Positions 41,139 through 50,764 of a DNA stretch of 64,000 nucleotides are shown here, one piece after another. Numbering within the stretch: the stretch's first letter is position 1; each line of letters begins with the position of its first letter. Source of the DNA: Paenibacillus sp. JJ-223. GTDB lineage: Bacteria > Bacillota > Bacilli > Paenibacillales > Paenibacillaceae. A model generated the notes under the pieces. That model was not told the origin of the DNA. It saw nothing but the letters and a program-made list of their open reading frames with translations, and searched no databases. The position numbers and the translations under genes are program-made. The DNA lies in contig NZ_CAKMMP010000013.1 in the NCBI RefSeq assembly GCF_927798175.1, forward strand, positions 62,001 through 126,000, written 5' to 3'.

Positions 41139-42896
41139 ATGAGTTCGGAAAACACAGCACTCTCATCGTGGTGGAGAACGTCCACGGTGTACCAGGTATA
41201 TCCCAAAAGCTTTAAAGACACCACAGGCTCTGGCACGGGAGACATCCCCGGCCTGATCGAAAAATTGGACTATTTGCACGATTTGGGGATCGATATCGTC
41301 TGGCTGCAGCCCGTATACATATCCCCGCAGCGGGATAACGGCTATGATGTAGCCGATTATTACCGAATCAATCCCGAATATGGCAGCATGGAAGATATGG
41401 ATGCGCTGCTGGAAGGGCTTGACGCACGGGGCATGAAGCTGATGATCGACATCGTGGTGAACCATACGTCTACAGAACATGAATGGTTCAAACAGGCCCG
41501 CTCGTCCCGGGACAACCCGTATCGGGACTACTACATTTGGCGTGACCCTGCGCCGGACGGCGGCGTGCCGAACAACTGGCAGTCCAAGTTCGGGGGCCCG
41601 GCCTGGCAGTATGACGAACAAACAGGGCAGTATTTCCTCACCTTGTTCGACAAAACGCAGGCGGATCTGAATTGGGAAAATGAGCAGGTACGTTCTGAAG
41701 TGCGGAAAATGCTCAAGTTCTGGGCGGATAAGGGTGTGGCCGGTTTCCGCATGGACGTGATCAACCTGATCTCGAAGGATCAGCGCTTTCCCGACGATGA
41801 CGGCAGCGTGCCGCCCGGGGACGGACGCCGTTTTTACACGGACGGCCCAAAGGTGCACGAGTACATTCGCGAAATGTACGAGGACGTATTCGGGCCTTAC
41901 CAGCTGGTTACGGTAGGGGAGATGTCGTCCACGACGCTGGAGCATTGCATCCGGTATTCCAGGCCGGAGTCGCGCGAATTTTCGATGACGTTCAGCTTTC
42001 ATCATTTAAAGGTGGACTATCCAAACGGGCAGAAGTGGGAGCTGATGCCTTACGATTTCGAGGCGCTGAAGCGACTGCTCAGCGATTGGCAGACAGGCAT
42101 GCAGGCGGGGGGAGGCTGGAATGCATTGTTCCTGAACAATCACGATCAGCCCAGGGCGTTGTCGCGCTTTGCCGACGATGGCGAATATCGGACGGAAAGC
42201 GCGAAGATGCTGGCGACGACCCTTCACGGACTGCAAGGAACTCCATACGTTTATCAAGGGGAAGAGATCGGCCTGCCGAATCCGGTATGGCAGGATGCGA
42301 GCGAGTTCCGGGACATCGAGTCCACGAATATGTTTAAGCTGCTGCAGCAAGAGGGCGGCAAGTCGGCTGCCGAGGCGTTCGAGATCGTAAAAACGCGTTC
42401 AAGGGACAACTCGCGCATACCGATGCCATGGGACGACACCGAGCATGCGGGATTCACGACAGGCACGCCTTGGATTAAAATCGATGAACGATACCCCGAG
42501 TTGAATGTGAAAAGACAATTGGCCGATCCTGAATCCGTGTATTACCACTACCAAAAATTAATTGCCTTGCGCAAGCAAGTGCAGGTGCTGACGGATGGAT
42601 TGTACGAACGGCTGGATGAAGGGCATCCGGAGGTGTTTGCCTATGCCCGCTCGAACGGGAAGGAAACGCTGCTGGTCGTTTCCAGCTTCAGCAAACAGGA
42701 ATCCCGCTTCCGGTTTCCGGAGGAGGTCTGGCAGGCGCATGTGGCAGACAAGCGGCATGAACTGCTGATCGGCAATACGAAAGCGATTCCCGAACTGGAA
42801 CCAACGCTTTGCCTTGAGCCTTTTGCATCTTACATGTGGCTGATTTCCCAAGAGGAACCGCCCACGAATCACGGCACAGGAAAGGAGCGAAGCTGA
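41139..42896 (+). CDS. treA: Trehalose-6-phosphate hydrolase (GH13)
   Basis: 585 residues. It cleaves trehalose-6-phosphate to glucose and glucose-6-phosphate. GH13 motifs: DIVVNHTSTEH, GFRMDVINLI, GEMSST and FLNNHDQPR. The subfamily assignment rests on the DVINLISKDQRFPDDDGSV insert and on the PTS gene that overlaps its stop (TGATG at 42894-42898). GGAGG lies upstream of ATG 41139. The tre regulator usually found beside these genes in Bacillus is not present in the window. Confidence 0.9.
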   Translation: MSSENTALSSWWRTSTVYQVYPKSFKDTTGSGTGDIPGLIEKLDYLHDLGIDIVWLQPVYISPQRDNGYDVADYYRINPEYGSMEDMDALLEGLDARGMKLMIDIVVNHTSTEHEWFKQARSSRDNPYRDYYIWRDPAPDGGVPNNWQSKFGGPAWQYDEQTGQYFLTLFDKTQADLNWENEQVRSEVRKMLKFWADKGVAGFRMDVINLISKDQRFPDDDGSVPPGDGRRFYTDGPKVHEYIREMYEDVFGPYQLVTVGEMSSTTLEHCIRYSRPESREFSMTFSFHHLKVDYPNGQKWELMPYDFEALKRLLSDWQTGMQAGGGWNALFLNNHDQPRALSRFADDGEYRTESAKMLATTLHGLQGTPYVYQGEEIGLPNPVWQDASEFRDIESTNMFKLLQQEGGKSAAEAFEIVKTRSRDNSRIPMPWDDTEHAGFTTGTPWIKIDERYPELNVKRQLADPESVYYHYQKLIALRKQVQVLTDGLYERLDEGHPEVFAYARSNGKETLLVVSSFSKQESRFRFPEEVWQAHVADKRHELLIGNTKAIPELEPTLCLEPFASYMWLISQEEPPTNHGTGKERS

Positions 42897-44911
42897 TGGA
42901 TCGCAAACAAGTCGAAGATATCGTGAAAGCGGTCGGGGGCAAAGAAAACATCGAAGCAGCCACGCACTGCGTGACGCGATTAAGGTTTGCCCTCATCGAC
43001 GAAAGCAAGGTCGACAGCGAGGCGCTTGACCGGAACGACCTGGTCAAAGGGCAATTTTCCTCGCAAGGCCAATTCCAGGTGGTCATCGGGCCCGGTCTCG
43101 TAGACAAGGTATACGATGAGATGATCGGGATTACGGGCGGCGACCGTGCTTCCAAGGACGACGTAAAAGCCGCCGCGGGCAAAAAACAGCATCCGATCCA
43201 GCGCGCCATCAAAACGCTGTCGGACATCTTTATCCCGATTCTGCCGGCCATTATTACGGCAGGTTTGCTGCTCGGGATCAACAACATTTTGACCGGCCCC
43301 GGCATCTTTTTCGATGAGCGTTCGCTCGTTGACGTTTATCCGGCCTGGAAGGATCTTGCATCGATCATCAACACCATCGCAAGCACGGCGTTTACGTTTC
43401 TGCCTGCGTTGATCGGATGGTCGGCTGTGACGAGATTCGGCGGAAGCCCGCTGCTCGGGATCGTGCTGGGTTTGATTCTGGTGCATCCCGACCTGCTCAG
43501 CGCTTACGGGTATGCCGATGCGGTCAACGAAGGCACCGTGCCAACCTGGAACCTGTTCGGCTGGGAAATCGAGAAGATCGGCTATCAAGGCCAGGTGCTG
43601 CCTGTGCTGGTATCGGCGTATTTGCTCGCCAAGCTGGAGACGTTCCTGAACAAAAGGGTTCACGATTCGGTGAAACTGCTCGTGGTAGCGCCGGTTACGC
43701 TGCTGATCACCGGATTTCTTGCGTTTACGATCATCGGTCCGGTCACGTTTGCGATCGCAAACGCGATTACGGACGGACTCATGTATATCTACAATTCGTA
43801 TGCGGCCCTTGGCGGATTGATCTATGGCGGATTGTATGCGCTGCTGGTCATTACCGGCATGCATCATACGTTTCTGGCCGTGGACGTGCAGTTGATCGGC
43901 AGCCAGGGCGGTACCTTTCTGTGGCCGATGCTGGCTTTATCCAACATCGCTCAAGGTTCAGCCGCATTGGCGATGATGCTAGTGCTGCGCGAACGTAAAA
44001 TGCGCGGCCTTGCCGCCACGTCTTCGATCTCTGCTTTCCTAGGGGTCACCGAGCCGGCAATCTTCGGCGTGAACATCCGTTACAGATATCCGTTTATTTT
44101 CGGGATGGTCGGTTCGGCCATCGGCGGCGTGCTGCTGACGATGAACGATGTTCAGGCCACGTCGATCGGCGTGGGCGGCGTACCCGGATTTCTATCCATT
44201 TTTCCGAATAAATGGGGTGTGTTCTTCATTGGCATGGCGATCGTGCTGATCGTGCCGTTTGCGCTCACGGTGGTCTTTGGCAGGATGAAGGTCCGAAGGG
44301 AAGGGCGTGTCGCGAACGCTTCGGCAGCTTCGGAAGCGCAGGCAGAAACGGCAACCGCGCCGACAACCGAAACCGGGCGGGCCGAGGTATCGCAGGCCGC
44401 GGCAAACGGCGGTGAACGCGAAAAAAACGCAAACGACGAATCGATTAACGTGCTTGAAGTACGTGCACCGCTAAGCGGTACGGCCGTGCCGCTGGAACAG
44501 GTGCCTGATGCGGCATTTGCGGAGAAGCAGATGGGAGACGGGGTCGCGATCGAACCTTCCGGCAGCAGCGTGGCAGCTCCGTTCGATGCGCAGGTCGCCC
44601 ACGTCATCAAGAGCAAGCATGCCGTCATTTTGGAGCATGCGAGCGGGGTGCAGATGTTGGTCCATGTCGGCATCAATACCGTTTCGCTCAAGGGCGAAGG
44701 CTTCCGAGTGCATGTCCAGGCAGGAGACCGCGTCAAGGCAGGACAAACGCTGCTGGAATTCGATCGCGATGTGATAGAGGCTGCCGGCTATCCGCTCATT
44801 ACCCCGATCATCGTGCCGGATGGACAGGATATGGTGGAGCGGGTAGAGTCGTTTACGGGCAGTGTCGTTCACAATCGTGAAGATGTACTCCATATTCATC
44901 TGAAAAAATAA
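42896..44911 (+). CDS. treP: PTS trehalose transporter EIIBCA
   Basis: 671 residues from ATG 42896, overlapping the hydrolase stop. It takes up trehalose as the 6-phosphate. Domains: EIIB (1-85) with phosphorylated Cys25 in THCVTRLRF; EIIC membrane part (about 105-460); an Ala/Glu/Thr-rich linker (about 470-515); and EIIA of the glucose type (about 520-671) with the His site in VHVGINTVSLKG. Bacillus TreP lacks EIIA, so this fused form is self-contained. The terminator is at 44939-44979. Confidence 0.92.
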   Translation: MDRKQVEDIVKAVGGKENIEAATHCVTRLRFALIDESKVDSEALDRNDLVKGQFSSQGQFQVVIGPGLVDKVYDEMIGITGGDRASKDDVKAAAGKKQHPIQRAIKTLSDIFIPILPAIITAGLLLGINNILTGPGIFFDERSLVDVYPAWKDLASIINTIASTAFTFLPALIGWSAVTRFGGSPLLGIVLGLILVHPDLLSAYGYADAVNEGTVPTWNLFGWEIEKIGYQGQVLPVLVSAYLLAKLETFLNKRVHDSVKLLVVAPVTLLITGFLAFTIIGPVTFAIANAITDGLMYIYNSYAALGGLIYGGLYALLVITGMHHTFLAVDVQLIGSQGGTFLWPMLALSNIAQGSAALAMMLVLRERKMRGLAATSSISAFLGVTEPAIFGVNIRYRYPFIFGMVGSAIGGVLLTMNDVQATSIGVGGVPGFLSIFPNKWGVFFIGMAIVLIVPFALTVVFGRMKVRREGRVANASAASEAQAETATAPTTETGRAEVSQAAANGGEREKNANDESINVLEVRAPLSGTAVPLEQVPDAAFAEKQMGDGVAIEPSGSSVAAPFDAQVAHVIKSKHAVILEHASGVQMLVHVGINTVSLKGEGFRVHVQAGDRVKAGQTLLEFDRDVIEAAGYPLITPIIVPDGQDMVERVESFTGSVVHNREDVLHIHLKK

Positions 44912-44938
44912 AAGAGTTTAACCGCAGTCGTACGCAGG

Positions 44939-44979
44939 CGAACCGGATGGGAGCATATGATTCCCAAGCCGGTTCGTTT
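44939..44979 (+). terminator. Terminator of the trehalose operon
   Basis: GCGAACCGG / CCGGTTCG stem with an inner GGGA/TCCC stem, then TTTT. Confidence 0.8.
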
Positions 44980-45162
44980 TGCGTTGCGGGCATGGTACAC
45001 TTAGGAACAAGGATGAAGAATCACGAAGGTTCGTCCAGCTTCTCAGCAAGGACCGGAATGTCATTCGGGGCGGAATGTGCATGTTTGTCCCGTTTCGCTC
45101 ATAAGGTTCAACAAACGCCGATCAGGACACATGAATCGATGGAATAGCGGAGGAGGAGTGCC

Positions 45163-46011
45163 ATGACACGCGTGGCGGTAATGGTCATTCACGGACTGGG
45201 CATGCAAAAGGAGGATTATGCCGATACCTTGATCTCCCGGCTGAACAAGGAATTCGATCAGGTCATGGTATTGCCTGGGGCGGCTGCCGCCTGTCTCGAT
45301 ATCGAGCCGGTGTTTTGGGCGGATGTGTTTGCCGAAAAAGAGGAGGAGCTTTACCAAAAGCTTGTCAAGGACCAGGTATTGAATTATCAGCTTTTGCGCC
45401 GCTTCATCATTCACTATCTGGCGGACGCCGTGGCTTATCAGCCTGTAGAAAACCATGGGCATCATTACGATGCCGTACATGCCACGTTATCCAAAGCCAT
45501 GCACGCCTTATCCGGCCGCAATGGCCCGGAAACGCCGCTTTGCGTCATCGCACACAGCTTGGGGGCGGTGATCGCCAGCAATTTTTTCTATGATCTGCAA
45601 TTTCCTTCCGACCGGGTGCCCAGCATCATTGATCCCAATTCTGCGCTGGAACGCGGAGATACGTTAACCGCCTTTTATTCCTTTGGAACAACGCTGCCGC
45701 TCTGGAGCCTGCGATATCACGAATTCAATCGGCCCATTGCCGTGCCGTCTCCTCTGGCGGATACCTATCTTCCAGGCATATCAGGGGAATGGGTGAACTT
45801 TTATGATCGGAACGATATTTTGGGTTATCCGCTCAAACCGATCGATCCTGCTTATGAAGCGGCAGTCAAGGAGGACATCGAGATCCATGCGGGAGGATGG
45901 CTTGTCCAATGGAGTCCGCTTAGCCACAGCGGTTATTTTGACAGCAGTACGATGAATCGCAGGATTGCGCAAGGATTGGCACGGATCTGGACATGGGTGA
46001 ATCGATCGTAG
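45163..46011 (+). CDS. Alpha/beta hydrolase, lipase-like
   Basis: 282 residues. It has HGLGMQKEDY near the N-terminus (oxyanion side), the nucleophile elbow AHSLGAVIAS (about 127-136) and a late His-rich SHSGYF segment, consistent with a serine hydrolase triad. There is no signal peptide, so it is probably cytoplasmic. Substrate unknown. GGAGGAGG precedes ATG 45163. It is followed 80 bases later by the cysteine-cluster gene and may form a small operon with it. Confidence 0.8.
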   Translation: MTRVAVMVIHGLGMQKEDYADTLISRLNKEFDQVMVLPGAAAACLDIEPVFWADVFAEKEEELYQKLVKDQVLNYQLLRRFIIHYLADAVAYQPVENHGHHYDAVHATLSKAMHALSGRNGPETPLCVIAHSLGAVIASNFFYDLQFPSDRVPSIIDPNSALERGDTLTAFYSFGTTLPLWSLRYHEFNRPIAVPSPLADTYLPGISGEWVNFYDRNDILGYPLKPIDPAYEAAVKEDIEIHAGGWLVQWSPLSHSGYFDSSTMNRRIAQGLARIWTWVNRS

Positions 46012-46091
46012 CCCCTGACGGGACGGTTGACGGTTGATCGACATATGAGGAGAAAGCAGGTACAGCAAACATTTGAAGGAGGCGAGATGAT

Positions 46092-46355
46092 ATGGAATGC
46101 AGGACAGGTTGTGCCGCATGCTGCATCGCTATTTCCATCAGTTCACCGATTCCAGGTATGGAAGGCGGCAAACCTGCGGGGGTACGCTGCGTGCAGCTGA
46201 CGGATGACAACCGATGCCGTCTGTTTGGGCGCGAGGAGCGGCCTGCCGTATGCGGCGAGCTGCAAGCTTCGATGGAGATGTGCGGCAGTACGGACCAGGA
46301 GGCATTCGACATTTTGACCTGGCTGGAACGGGAGACGTCCCCCATAGGACAATAG
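46092..46355 (+). CDS. YkgJ-type cysteine-cluster protein
   Basis: 87 residues with the cluster CRTGCAACC at the N-terminus and further cysteines in RCVQLTDDNRCRLFG and AVCGEL, the pattern of the YkgJ/UPF0153 family thought to bind zinc or an Fe-S cluster. GGAGGCGAG lies upstream of ATG 46092. No function is established for the family. Confidence 0.85.
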   Translation: MECRTGCAACCIAISISSPIPGMEGGKPAGVRCVQLTDDNRCRLFGREERPAVCGELQASMEMCGSTDQEAFDILTWLERETSPIGQ

Positions 46356-46379
46356 GACTGAAAACACTCCTATAATGAT

Positions 46380-46430
46380 CATGACCAAAGAGTATCCTTC
46401 GGCACATTCCGGGGATGCTCTTTGGTCATG
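46380..46430. terminator. Long hairpin between convergent genes
   Basis: CATGACCAAAGAGTATCC (46380-46397) pairs with 46413-46430 over 18 bp with one T-G pair. It lies between the cysteine-cluster gene and the convergent MFS gene and is probably a shared terminator, although the T-run is poor. Confidence 0.5.
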
Positions 46431-46543
46431 CCTGAACAATAAAACGGATCGTCACGCTGGGTTGTGGGTCTGTGGATCTCTTCATTTGGCGTGACTCCCA
46501 TGGTTAGTTACTACTTCTGACTGAAAAATGGCCCATGCATTGT

Positions 46544-47866
46544 TTATGTGTTGAATTTGTACAGACTCTTGGCCGAAGGTTTGGGCTCTCTGAACATCAT
46601 GAAGTATAGCAAGGACGAAAGCACGTATAACCCGCCCGTAATGCTGAACGTGACGGCATACCCCCAGTATGTTCCGTACGTGGTGACCAGATAAGATTGC
46701 ACAGGGCCCATCGTGGCCCAGCCGATCATAAAGGCGGTTTGCATCAGGGAATTGGCAATGCCGCGCCGCTCGTCGGATACTTTGTCCACAAGGATCGCCG
46801 AGTGGATCGGGTTGGCCGCATTCATGAGCGCTTGCCGGAACAAGAAGCTCACCGAAGCAACGAACAGCAGGTTGGTGAAACCGGTCAGCAGCAGAAACGG
46901 CAGCGACATGACCTGAAAGAGCACGACGGCACGCACGCTGCCAACTTTGGCTGCCAGCGTTGGTCCGATGAGCATCGACACAATCGTCATGATCTGCCCA
47001 AGCGAAATAAGCAGACTCATGCCGCTCACGGATAGCGAGAAACGGTTGGTGAAATACAGGTTCAGGTAAGGCACGACAAGTCCGGAGCCAAAGCCGATCA
47101 ACAGCTGCGTAACAACAAACTGACCGATCAGTCGAGAATCCTTCTTGAGCATTGCCTTCTCAGGGTTGATCGATGCTGGATGACGATCCTTGTATCCGGA
47201 CGTGTCCGGTCCAGCTGCAGAAGAAAGCGGCTCAGGCTCGGAAGCCGAAGGCAGCTCCTTGTTTTCCGTGACAAATAACAGCGGGATGAACGCAGCAAAG
47301 GTGGCGATGCCGCCAGCGATCAGCACGGTCTGCAGACCGGCGACCTTGGCCATGCCCATGGAATGAAACAGATCGGCGAGCACTCCGCCGCCCAAGCTGC
47401 CGAGCACCTGTGAAGCCAGAACCAAGGATGAATAATAACTGAACATTTTGAGCCGTTCGCTCTTTTTCACGTTTTCGGCCAGAAAAGGAATGGCCAGCAC
47501 CTGAAACACGGCTGCGAACAGGCCGGAGCATACCGCGAACCACATCAGGCCGCTATCCGAGTAGTCGAACGAGCGCCCGACCAAAAAAATGCCGCTGAAC
47601 AGCGCGCCGGCAATCAGCAGCAGCTTGCGGCTGAAGCGGTCGCCGCACAGCCCGATCGGCACGAACATGATCGCCGTTGCGAGCGATTGCACGCTAATGA
47701 TTTGGCCGTTCATCGTATCGTTGTAGCCAAGCCCCTGAATATATAAGTTATACAGGACGGAAAACATGCCGTTTCCGATCTGATACAGCAGGCTTGCCAG
47801 AAAAAAAAGCTGGATGTTGCGGGGCCAACCCCGAATCTCAGATGTAATTTGTCGTGGAATTCTCAA
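46544..47866 (-). CDS. MFS transporter
   Basis: 440 residues if started at TTG 47866, which has GGGGGAG at good distance. ATG 47884 is the alternative. Twelve helices are predicted, with a motif A-like LCGDRFSRKLLL after helix 2 and a long cytoplasmic loop between the halves (Ser/Glu/Pro-rich, about residues 185-225). Substrate unknown. It ends towards the hairpin at 46380-46430 and lies 105 bases downstream of the O-methyltransferase gene on the same strand. Confidence 0.85.
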   Translation of the reverse strand: MRIPRQITSEIRGWPRNIQLFFLASLLYQIGNGMFSVLYNLYIQGLGYNDTMNGQIISVQSLATAIMFVPIGLCGDRFSRKLLLIAGALFSGIFLVGRSFDYSDSGLMWFAVCSGLFAAVFQVLAIPFLAENVKKSERLKMFSYYSSLVLASQVLGSLGGGVLADLFHSMGMAKVAGLQTVLIAGGIATFAAFIPLLFVTENKELPSASEPEPLSSAAGPDTSGYKDRHPASINPEKAMLKKDSRLIGQFVVTQLLIGFGSGLVVPYLNLYFTNRFSLSVSGMSLLISLGQIMTIVSMLIGPTLAAKVGSVRAVVLFQVMSLPFLLLTGFTNLLFVASVSFLFRQALMNAANPIHSAILVDKVSDERRGIANSLMQTAFMIGWATMGPVQSYLVTTYGTYWGYAVTFSITGGLYVLSSLLYFMMFREPKPSAKSLYKFNT

Positions 47867-47970
47867 GCCTTCTCCCCCAGTCATCTCCCATGCGATCATT
47901 CAAGTGTAACAGGATTAGGGGGATTTCGGAACAATTGACCGGTGTTTATTTTTCGGGGCGGGTCACGTCA

Positions 47971-48657
47971 TCAGATTACGCGTGCTATGACAAAGCCGTC
48001 ATATCCTTTGCTGCCCACGGTTTGCAATGCCGTCGCTTCCAGACGGGGGTGATTTCCGATCATGTCCAGGAAGGTACGCACGCCTTGCACGCGCGGATCG
48101 GTACTGTGTTTATCGGCAACTTCGCCGTTTCGGACGACGTTGTCTCCAACGATCAGGCTGCCCGGACGGGTCATGCGCAGTGCCCACCGGAGATAGTCCG
48201 GGTTACTCGGTTTGTCCGCGTCGATAAAAACGAAGTCAAAGGGTTCGCGGTAGTCTTCGCACACGTCCGGCAAGGTCGTTAGCGCAGGTCCGACGCGCAT
48301 GTCAACTTTGCCTGCGAGTCCTGCACGCTCAAGATTGGTGCGAGCGACCTCGGCGTGATGGGGCTCCGATTCCAATGTGACGATCCGCCCATGCTCCGGC
48401 AGTGCCCGAGCCATCCAGATCGTGCTGTATCCGCCCAACGTGCCGATTTCCAGCACGCGTTCGGCATGCTGAATGCTCAGCAGCAGCTGCAGCAATCGTC
48501 CCTGATTCGGGGTTACGTCAATGGTCGGCAAGTCGGCCTGGGCATTGGCAAGCAGTGCTTTTTCCAACAAAGGATCAGACGGGATCAGGATATGATTGAG
48601 ATATTCGTCAACTTGCGTCCAGGTTTGCTGTGAGACAGATTCATGCGGATGGTTCAT
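47971..48657 (-). CDS. SAM-dependent O-methyltransferase
   Basis: 228 residues, the size of class I, cation-dependent O-methyltransferases (family 3, catechol/caffeoyl-CoA type). SAM motif VLEIGTLGGYSTIWMA, a DFVFIDADKPSNPDYLRWAL metal-binding segment and GDNVVRNG are present. AAAGGAAG lies upstream of ATG 48657. It is divergent from a LysR regulator across an AT-rich control region, the usual layout for a regulated pair. Confidence 0.9.
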   Translation of the reverse strand: MNHPHESVSQQTWTQVDEYLNHILIPSDPLLEKALLANAQADLPTIDVTPNQGRLLQLLLSIQHAERVLEIGTLGGYSTIWMARALPEHGRIVTLESEPHHAEVARTNLERAGLAGKVDMRVGPALTTLPDVCEDYREPFDFVFIDADKPSNPDYLRWALRMTRPGSLIVGDNVVRNGEVADKHSTDPRVQGVRTFLDMIGNHPRLEATALQTVGSKGYDGFVIARVI

Positions 48658-48747
48658 GGCTCATCTTCCTTTCTGCGAGCAAAGAAGCTGTTTTTGTTTT
48701 CCTGATACCACTATATCGCTTGATTGAATATAAATAAAATATATATT

Positions 48748-48765
48748 ATATATGTAAACATATAT
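48748..48765. promoter_or_regulatory. Inverted repeat in the LysR/methyltransferase divergent region
   Basis: ATATATG-TAAA-CATATAT is a perfect 7-bp repeat, a candidate binding site for the adjacent LysR protein. Very AT-rich surroundings lower the significance. Confidence 0.4.
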
Positions 48766-48803
48766 TAAAGTTATGGTTAAAAGGATGTAAGGAGGCCCAA
48801 AGG

Positions 48804-49709
48804 ATGAATCTGCACGGGTTGCGATTGTTTCATGCTGTCGTCAAGCACGGCGGCATTACGAGGGCGGCGGAGGAACTCAGCATTAGCCAACCGGCCGTTT
48901 CTTCCCAGCTTCGGAAGTTTGAGCAGGAACTCGGAGTTACGCTTTTTGTAGCGGTAGGCAGAAAGAGGGAGGCCAGCGACGCGGGAAAACAACTGATGGA
49001 GTATGCGGAACGGCTGTTCAAGCTGGAGCAGGAAGTGGACGGCTATATAGCAGGTATTCGCTCAGGCAAAAAGGGACTCGTCCGGATTACGGCAACGTAC
49101 CTGCCTTCCAATTTTTTGCTGCCGGCCTGGATTGCCCGTTTCAAGCAATTGTACGAAGACGTGGAATTGGTGATCAGCACGACCAACACCCGAAAAGCGT
49201 TCGACGAGCTTCTCAGTTATGAAGCCGAAGTAGCGCTGTATGGCGGAAGCGGAATTTCGCAACCAGGCGTGCATTGGGATGAGTTGTTTGAAGACGATAT
49301 GTGGTTTGTGGTCCATCCGGATCACCGGTATGCCGGGCAGGAGGTGGAGCTTGGCGATATGGTGGCAGAGCCGTTCATCATGCGCGAGGAAGGCAGTGCG
49401 ACGAGGGAGCGTTTATTTTCCCTGTGCAGTACGTTTAATGTGGCGGCGCCCCGCATCGCGCTGCAGTTCAACGGACTCAACGAAACCATCAGTGCTGTCA
49501 AAGCGGGGTACGGAGCCAATTTCATATCTTCACTGGTGGTGAAGGAGGATGTGAGGCACGGGAGGCTGGCCCGCGTGCGGGTAAAGGGCGTACATTTGAA
49601 AAACAAACTGGCCGTCTGTACCCGGGCCGGGGAGAAGCTGTCTCCCGCCGCCCAACATCTCGTGGAACTGATCCGGCAGGAGGCAGCCGAGCTGCATCGG
49701 AAAGAGTGA
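48804..49709 (+). CDS. LysR-family transcriptional regulator
   Basis: 301 residues. The N-terminal winged helix (MNLHGLRLFHAVVKHGGITR, then AAEELSISQPAVSSQLRKFE) is followed by a periplasmic-binding-like effector domain (about 92-290). AAGGAGG precedes ATG 48804. It probably controls the divergent O-methyltransferase gene and perhaps the MFS gene behind it. Effector unknown. Confidence 0.92.
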   Translation: MNLHGLRLFHAVVKHGGITRAAEELSISQPAVSSQLRKFEQELGVTLFVAVGRKREASDAGKQLMEYAERLFKLEQEVDGYIAGIRSGKKGLVRITATYLPSNFLLPAWIARFKQLYEDVELVISTTNTRKAFDELLSYEAEVALYGGSGISQPGVHWDELFEDDMWFVVHPDHRYAGQEVELGDMVAEPFIMREEGSATRERLFSLCSTFNVAAPRIALQFNGLNETISAVKAGYGANFISSLVVKEDVRHGRLARVRVKGVHLKNKLAVCTRAGEKLSPAAQHLVELIRQEAAELHRKE

Positions 49710-49790
49710 TGAACCCCGGCACATGCTTATGCCGGTGGAATCCAACCTCGTGCTTGGACTGTAGATGCCAGCTGCTTCATGCGTAGTCCG

Positions 49791-50513
49791 TTAGTTGCCC
49801 GAAGCTCCGGAGGGTTGCCGTCGATCCGAGCCAAAGCCCATTCGGGCTCGGATCGCCACGCCGCCGACGAGCAAAGCGGGCAGCCAGACTGCCACTTTCG
49901 GAACATGGTGGAACAAAAATGCTGCGATGATGACGCCTGTCAAATAAATGGCTACGGCCATAACGCGCAGGCTGTCGTCTCCTGACAGACGGTTTCGCGC
50001 AGCCTGTCTGTCCACCTTGCCGAAACGCCGGAACATGTTGGCCGCGTCTTCGACGACCGCAGCCAAATTGTTGGTCAGCACCGTCGTCGAAATGCCGGCC
50101 ATGCCGATTTTGCGGGCTGCCGTCGTCTGCATGCCCATGGCTGCGCCGAGCACAACAATAACCAGGCCAGGCCAGTGCATGCTGAAATGAGTCATCATAA
50201 CGATTGCAAAGAAAAGCAGCAGCAGGCTCTCCGCGATCAATACACGCGTAACTCGTTTGGACCAGCCGCTTTGGCCTGGACCGATCAATTTTGCCGCAAA
50301 TGCATTGCCTGCGATAAAACCTGCCAAAGCGAGCAGAGAGCGGATCACGACGATTTCCTGGGCATGGGCAATCGCGATGCCAAGCAGCACGATGTTGCCT
50401 GTCATGTTTGCCGTGAGCACGTGTCCAAGTCCAAGATAACCGATGACGTCGGCCATCCCGGCTGCCATACATAGGGATAATAGCGCGAATTTTTGCTGAG
50501 CCGTTCGGGACAT
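49791..50513 (-). CDS. YoaK-type membrane protein (DUF1275)
   Basis: 240 residues from ATG 50513 with GAAAGGAAG upstream. The frame begins at 50546 without support. Six or so membrane helices and the family signature ADVIGYLGLGHVLTANMTGN near the N-terminus identify DUF1275. Function in bacteria is unknown. It is transcribed alone. Confidence 0.88.
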   Translation of the reverse strand: MSRTAQQKFALLSLCMAAGMADVIGYLGLGHVLTANMTGNIVLLGIAIAHAQEIVVIRSLLALAGFIAGNAFAAKLIGPGQSGWSKRVTRVLIAESLLLLFFAIVMMTHFSMHWPGLVIVVLGAAMGMQTTAARKIGMAGISTTVLTNNLAAVVEDAANMFRRFGKVDRQAARNRLSGDDSLRVMAVAIYLTGVIIAAFLFHHVPKVAVWLPALLVGGVAIRARMGFGSDRRQPSGASGN

Positions 50514-50764
50514 GCCAATCTTCCTTTCCTGAGAAGCGCTAACCATTCAAGTATACCGCAATGAGGCCCAAAATAAAGGCTGGTGCAAACTGTCGGTGAT
50601 CTCTCTAAAGCAGGACAGGGAGGGCGCATCATCGGCCTTGGCGGGGAGCTGGATGACGCTGTAAATTCGTTTATTGGCTCAAGATGTTTTATAATAGAGC
50701 GGGAGAGAAGCGTGCTGGCTTGTCTCCAAACCATTTTGCGTGCTTAGAGAAAGGAAGAGCTATC

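Noticed and set aside
42980..43867. 295-codon minus-strand frame opposite treP
   Set aside because: Antisense to the EIIC coding region, with no recognisable domain.
48720..48790. Strong promoter pair in the LysR/methyltransferase gap
   Set aside because: The region is so AT-rich that many -10-like sequences occur. None could be preferred.
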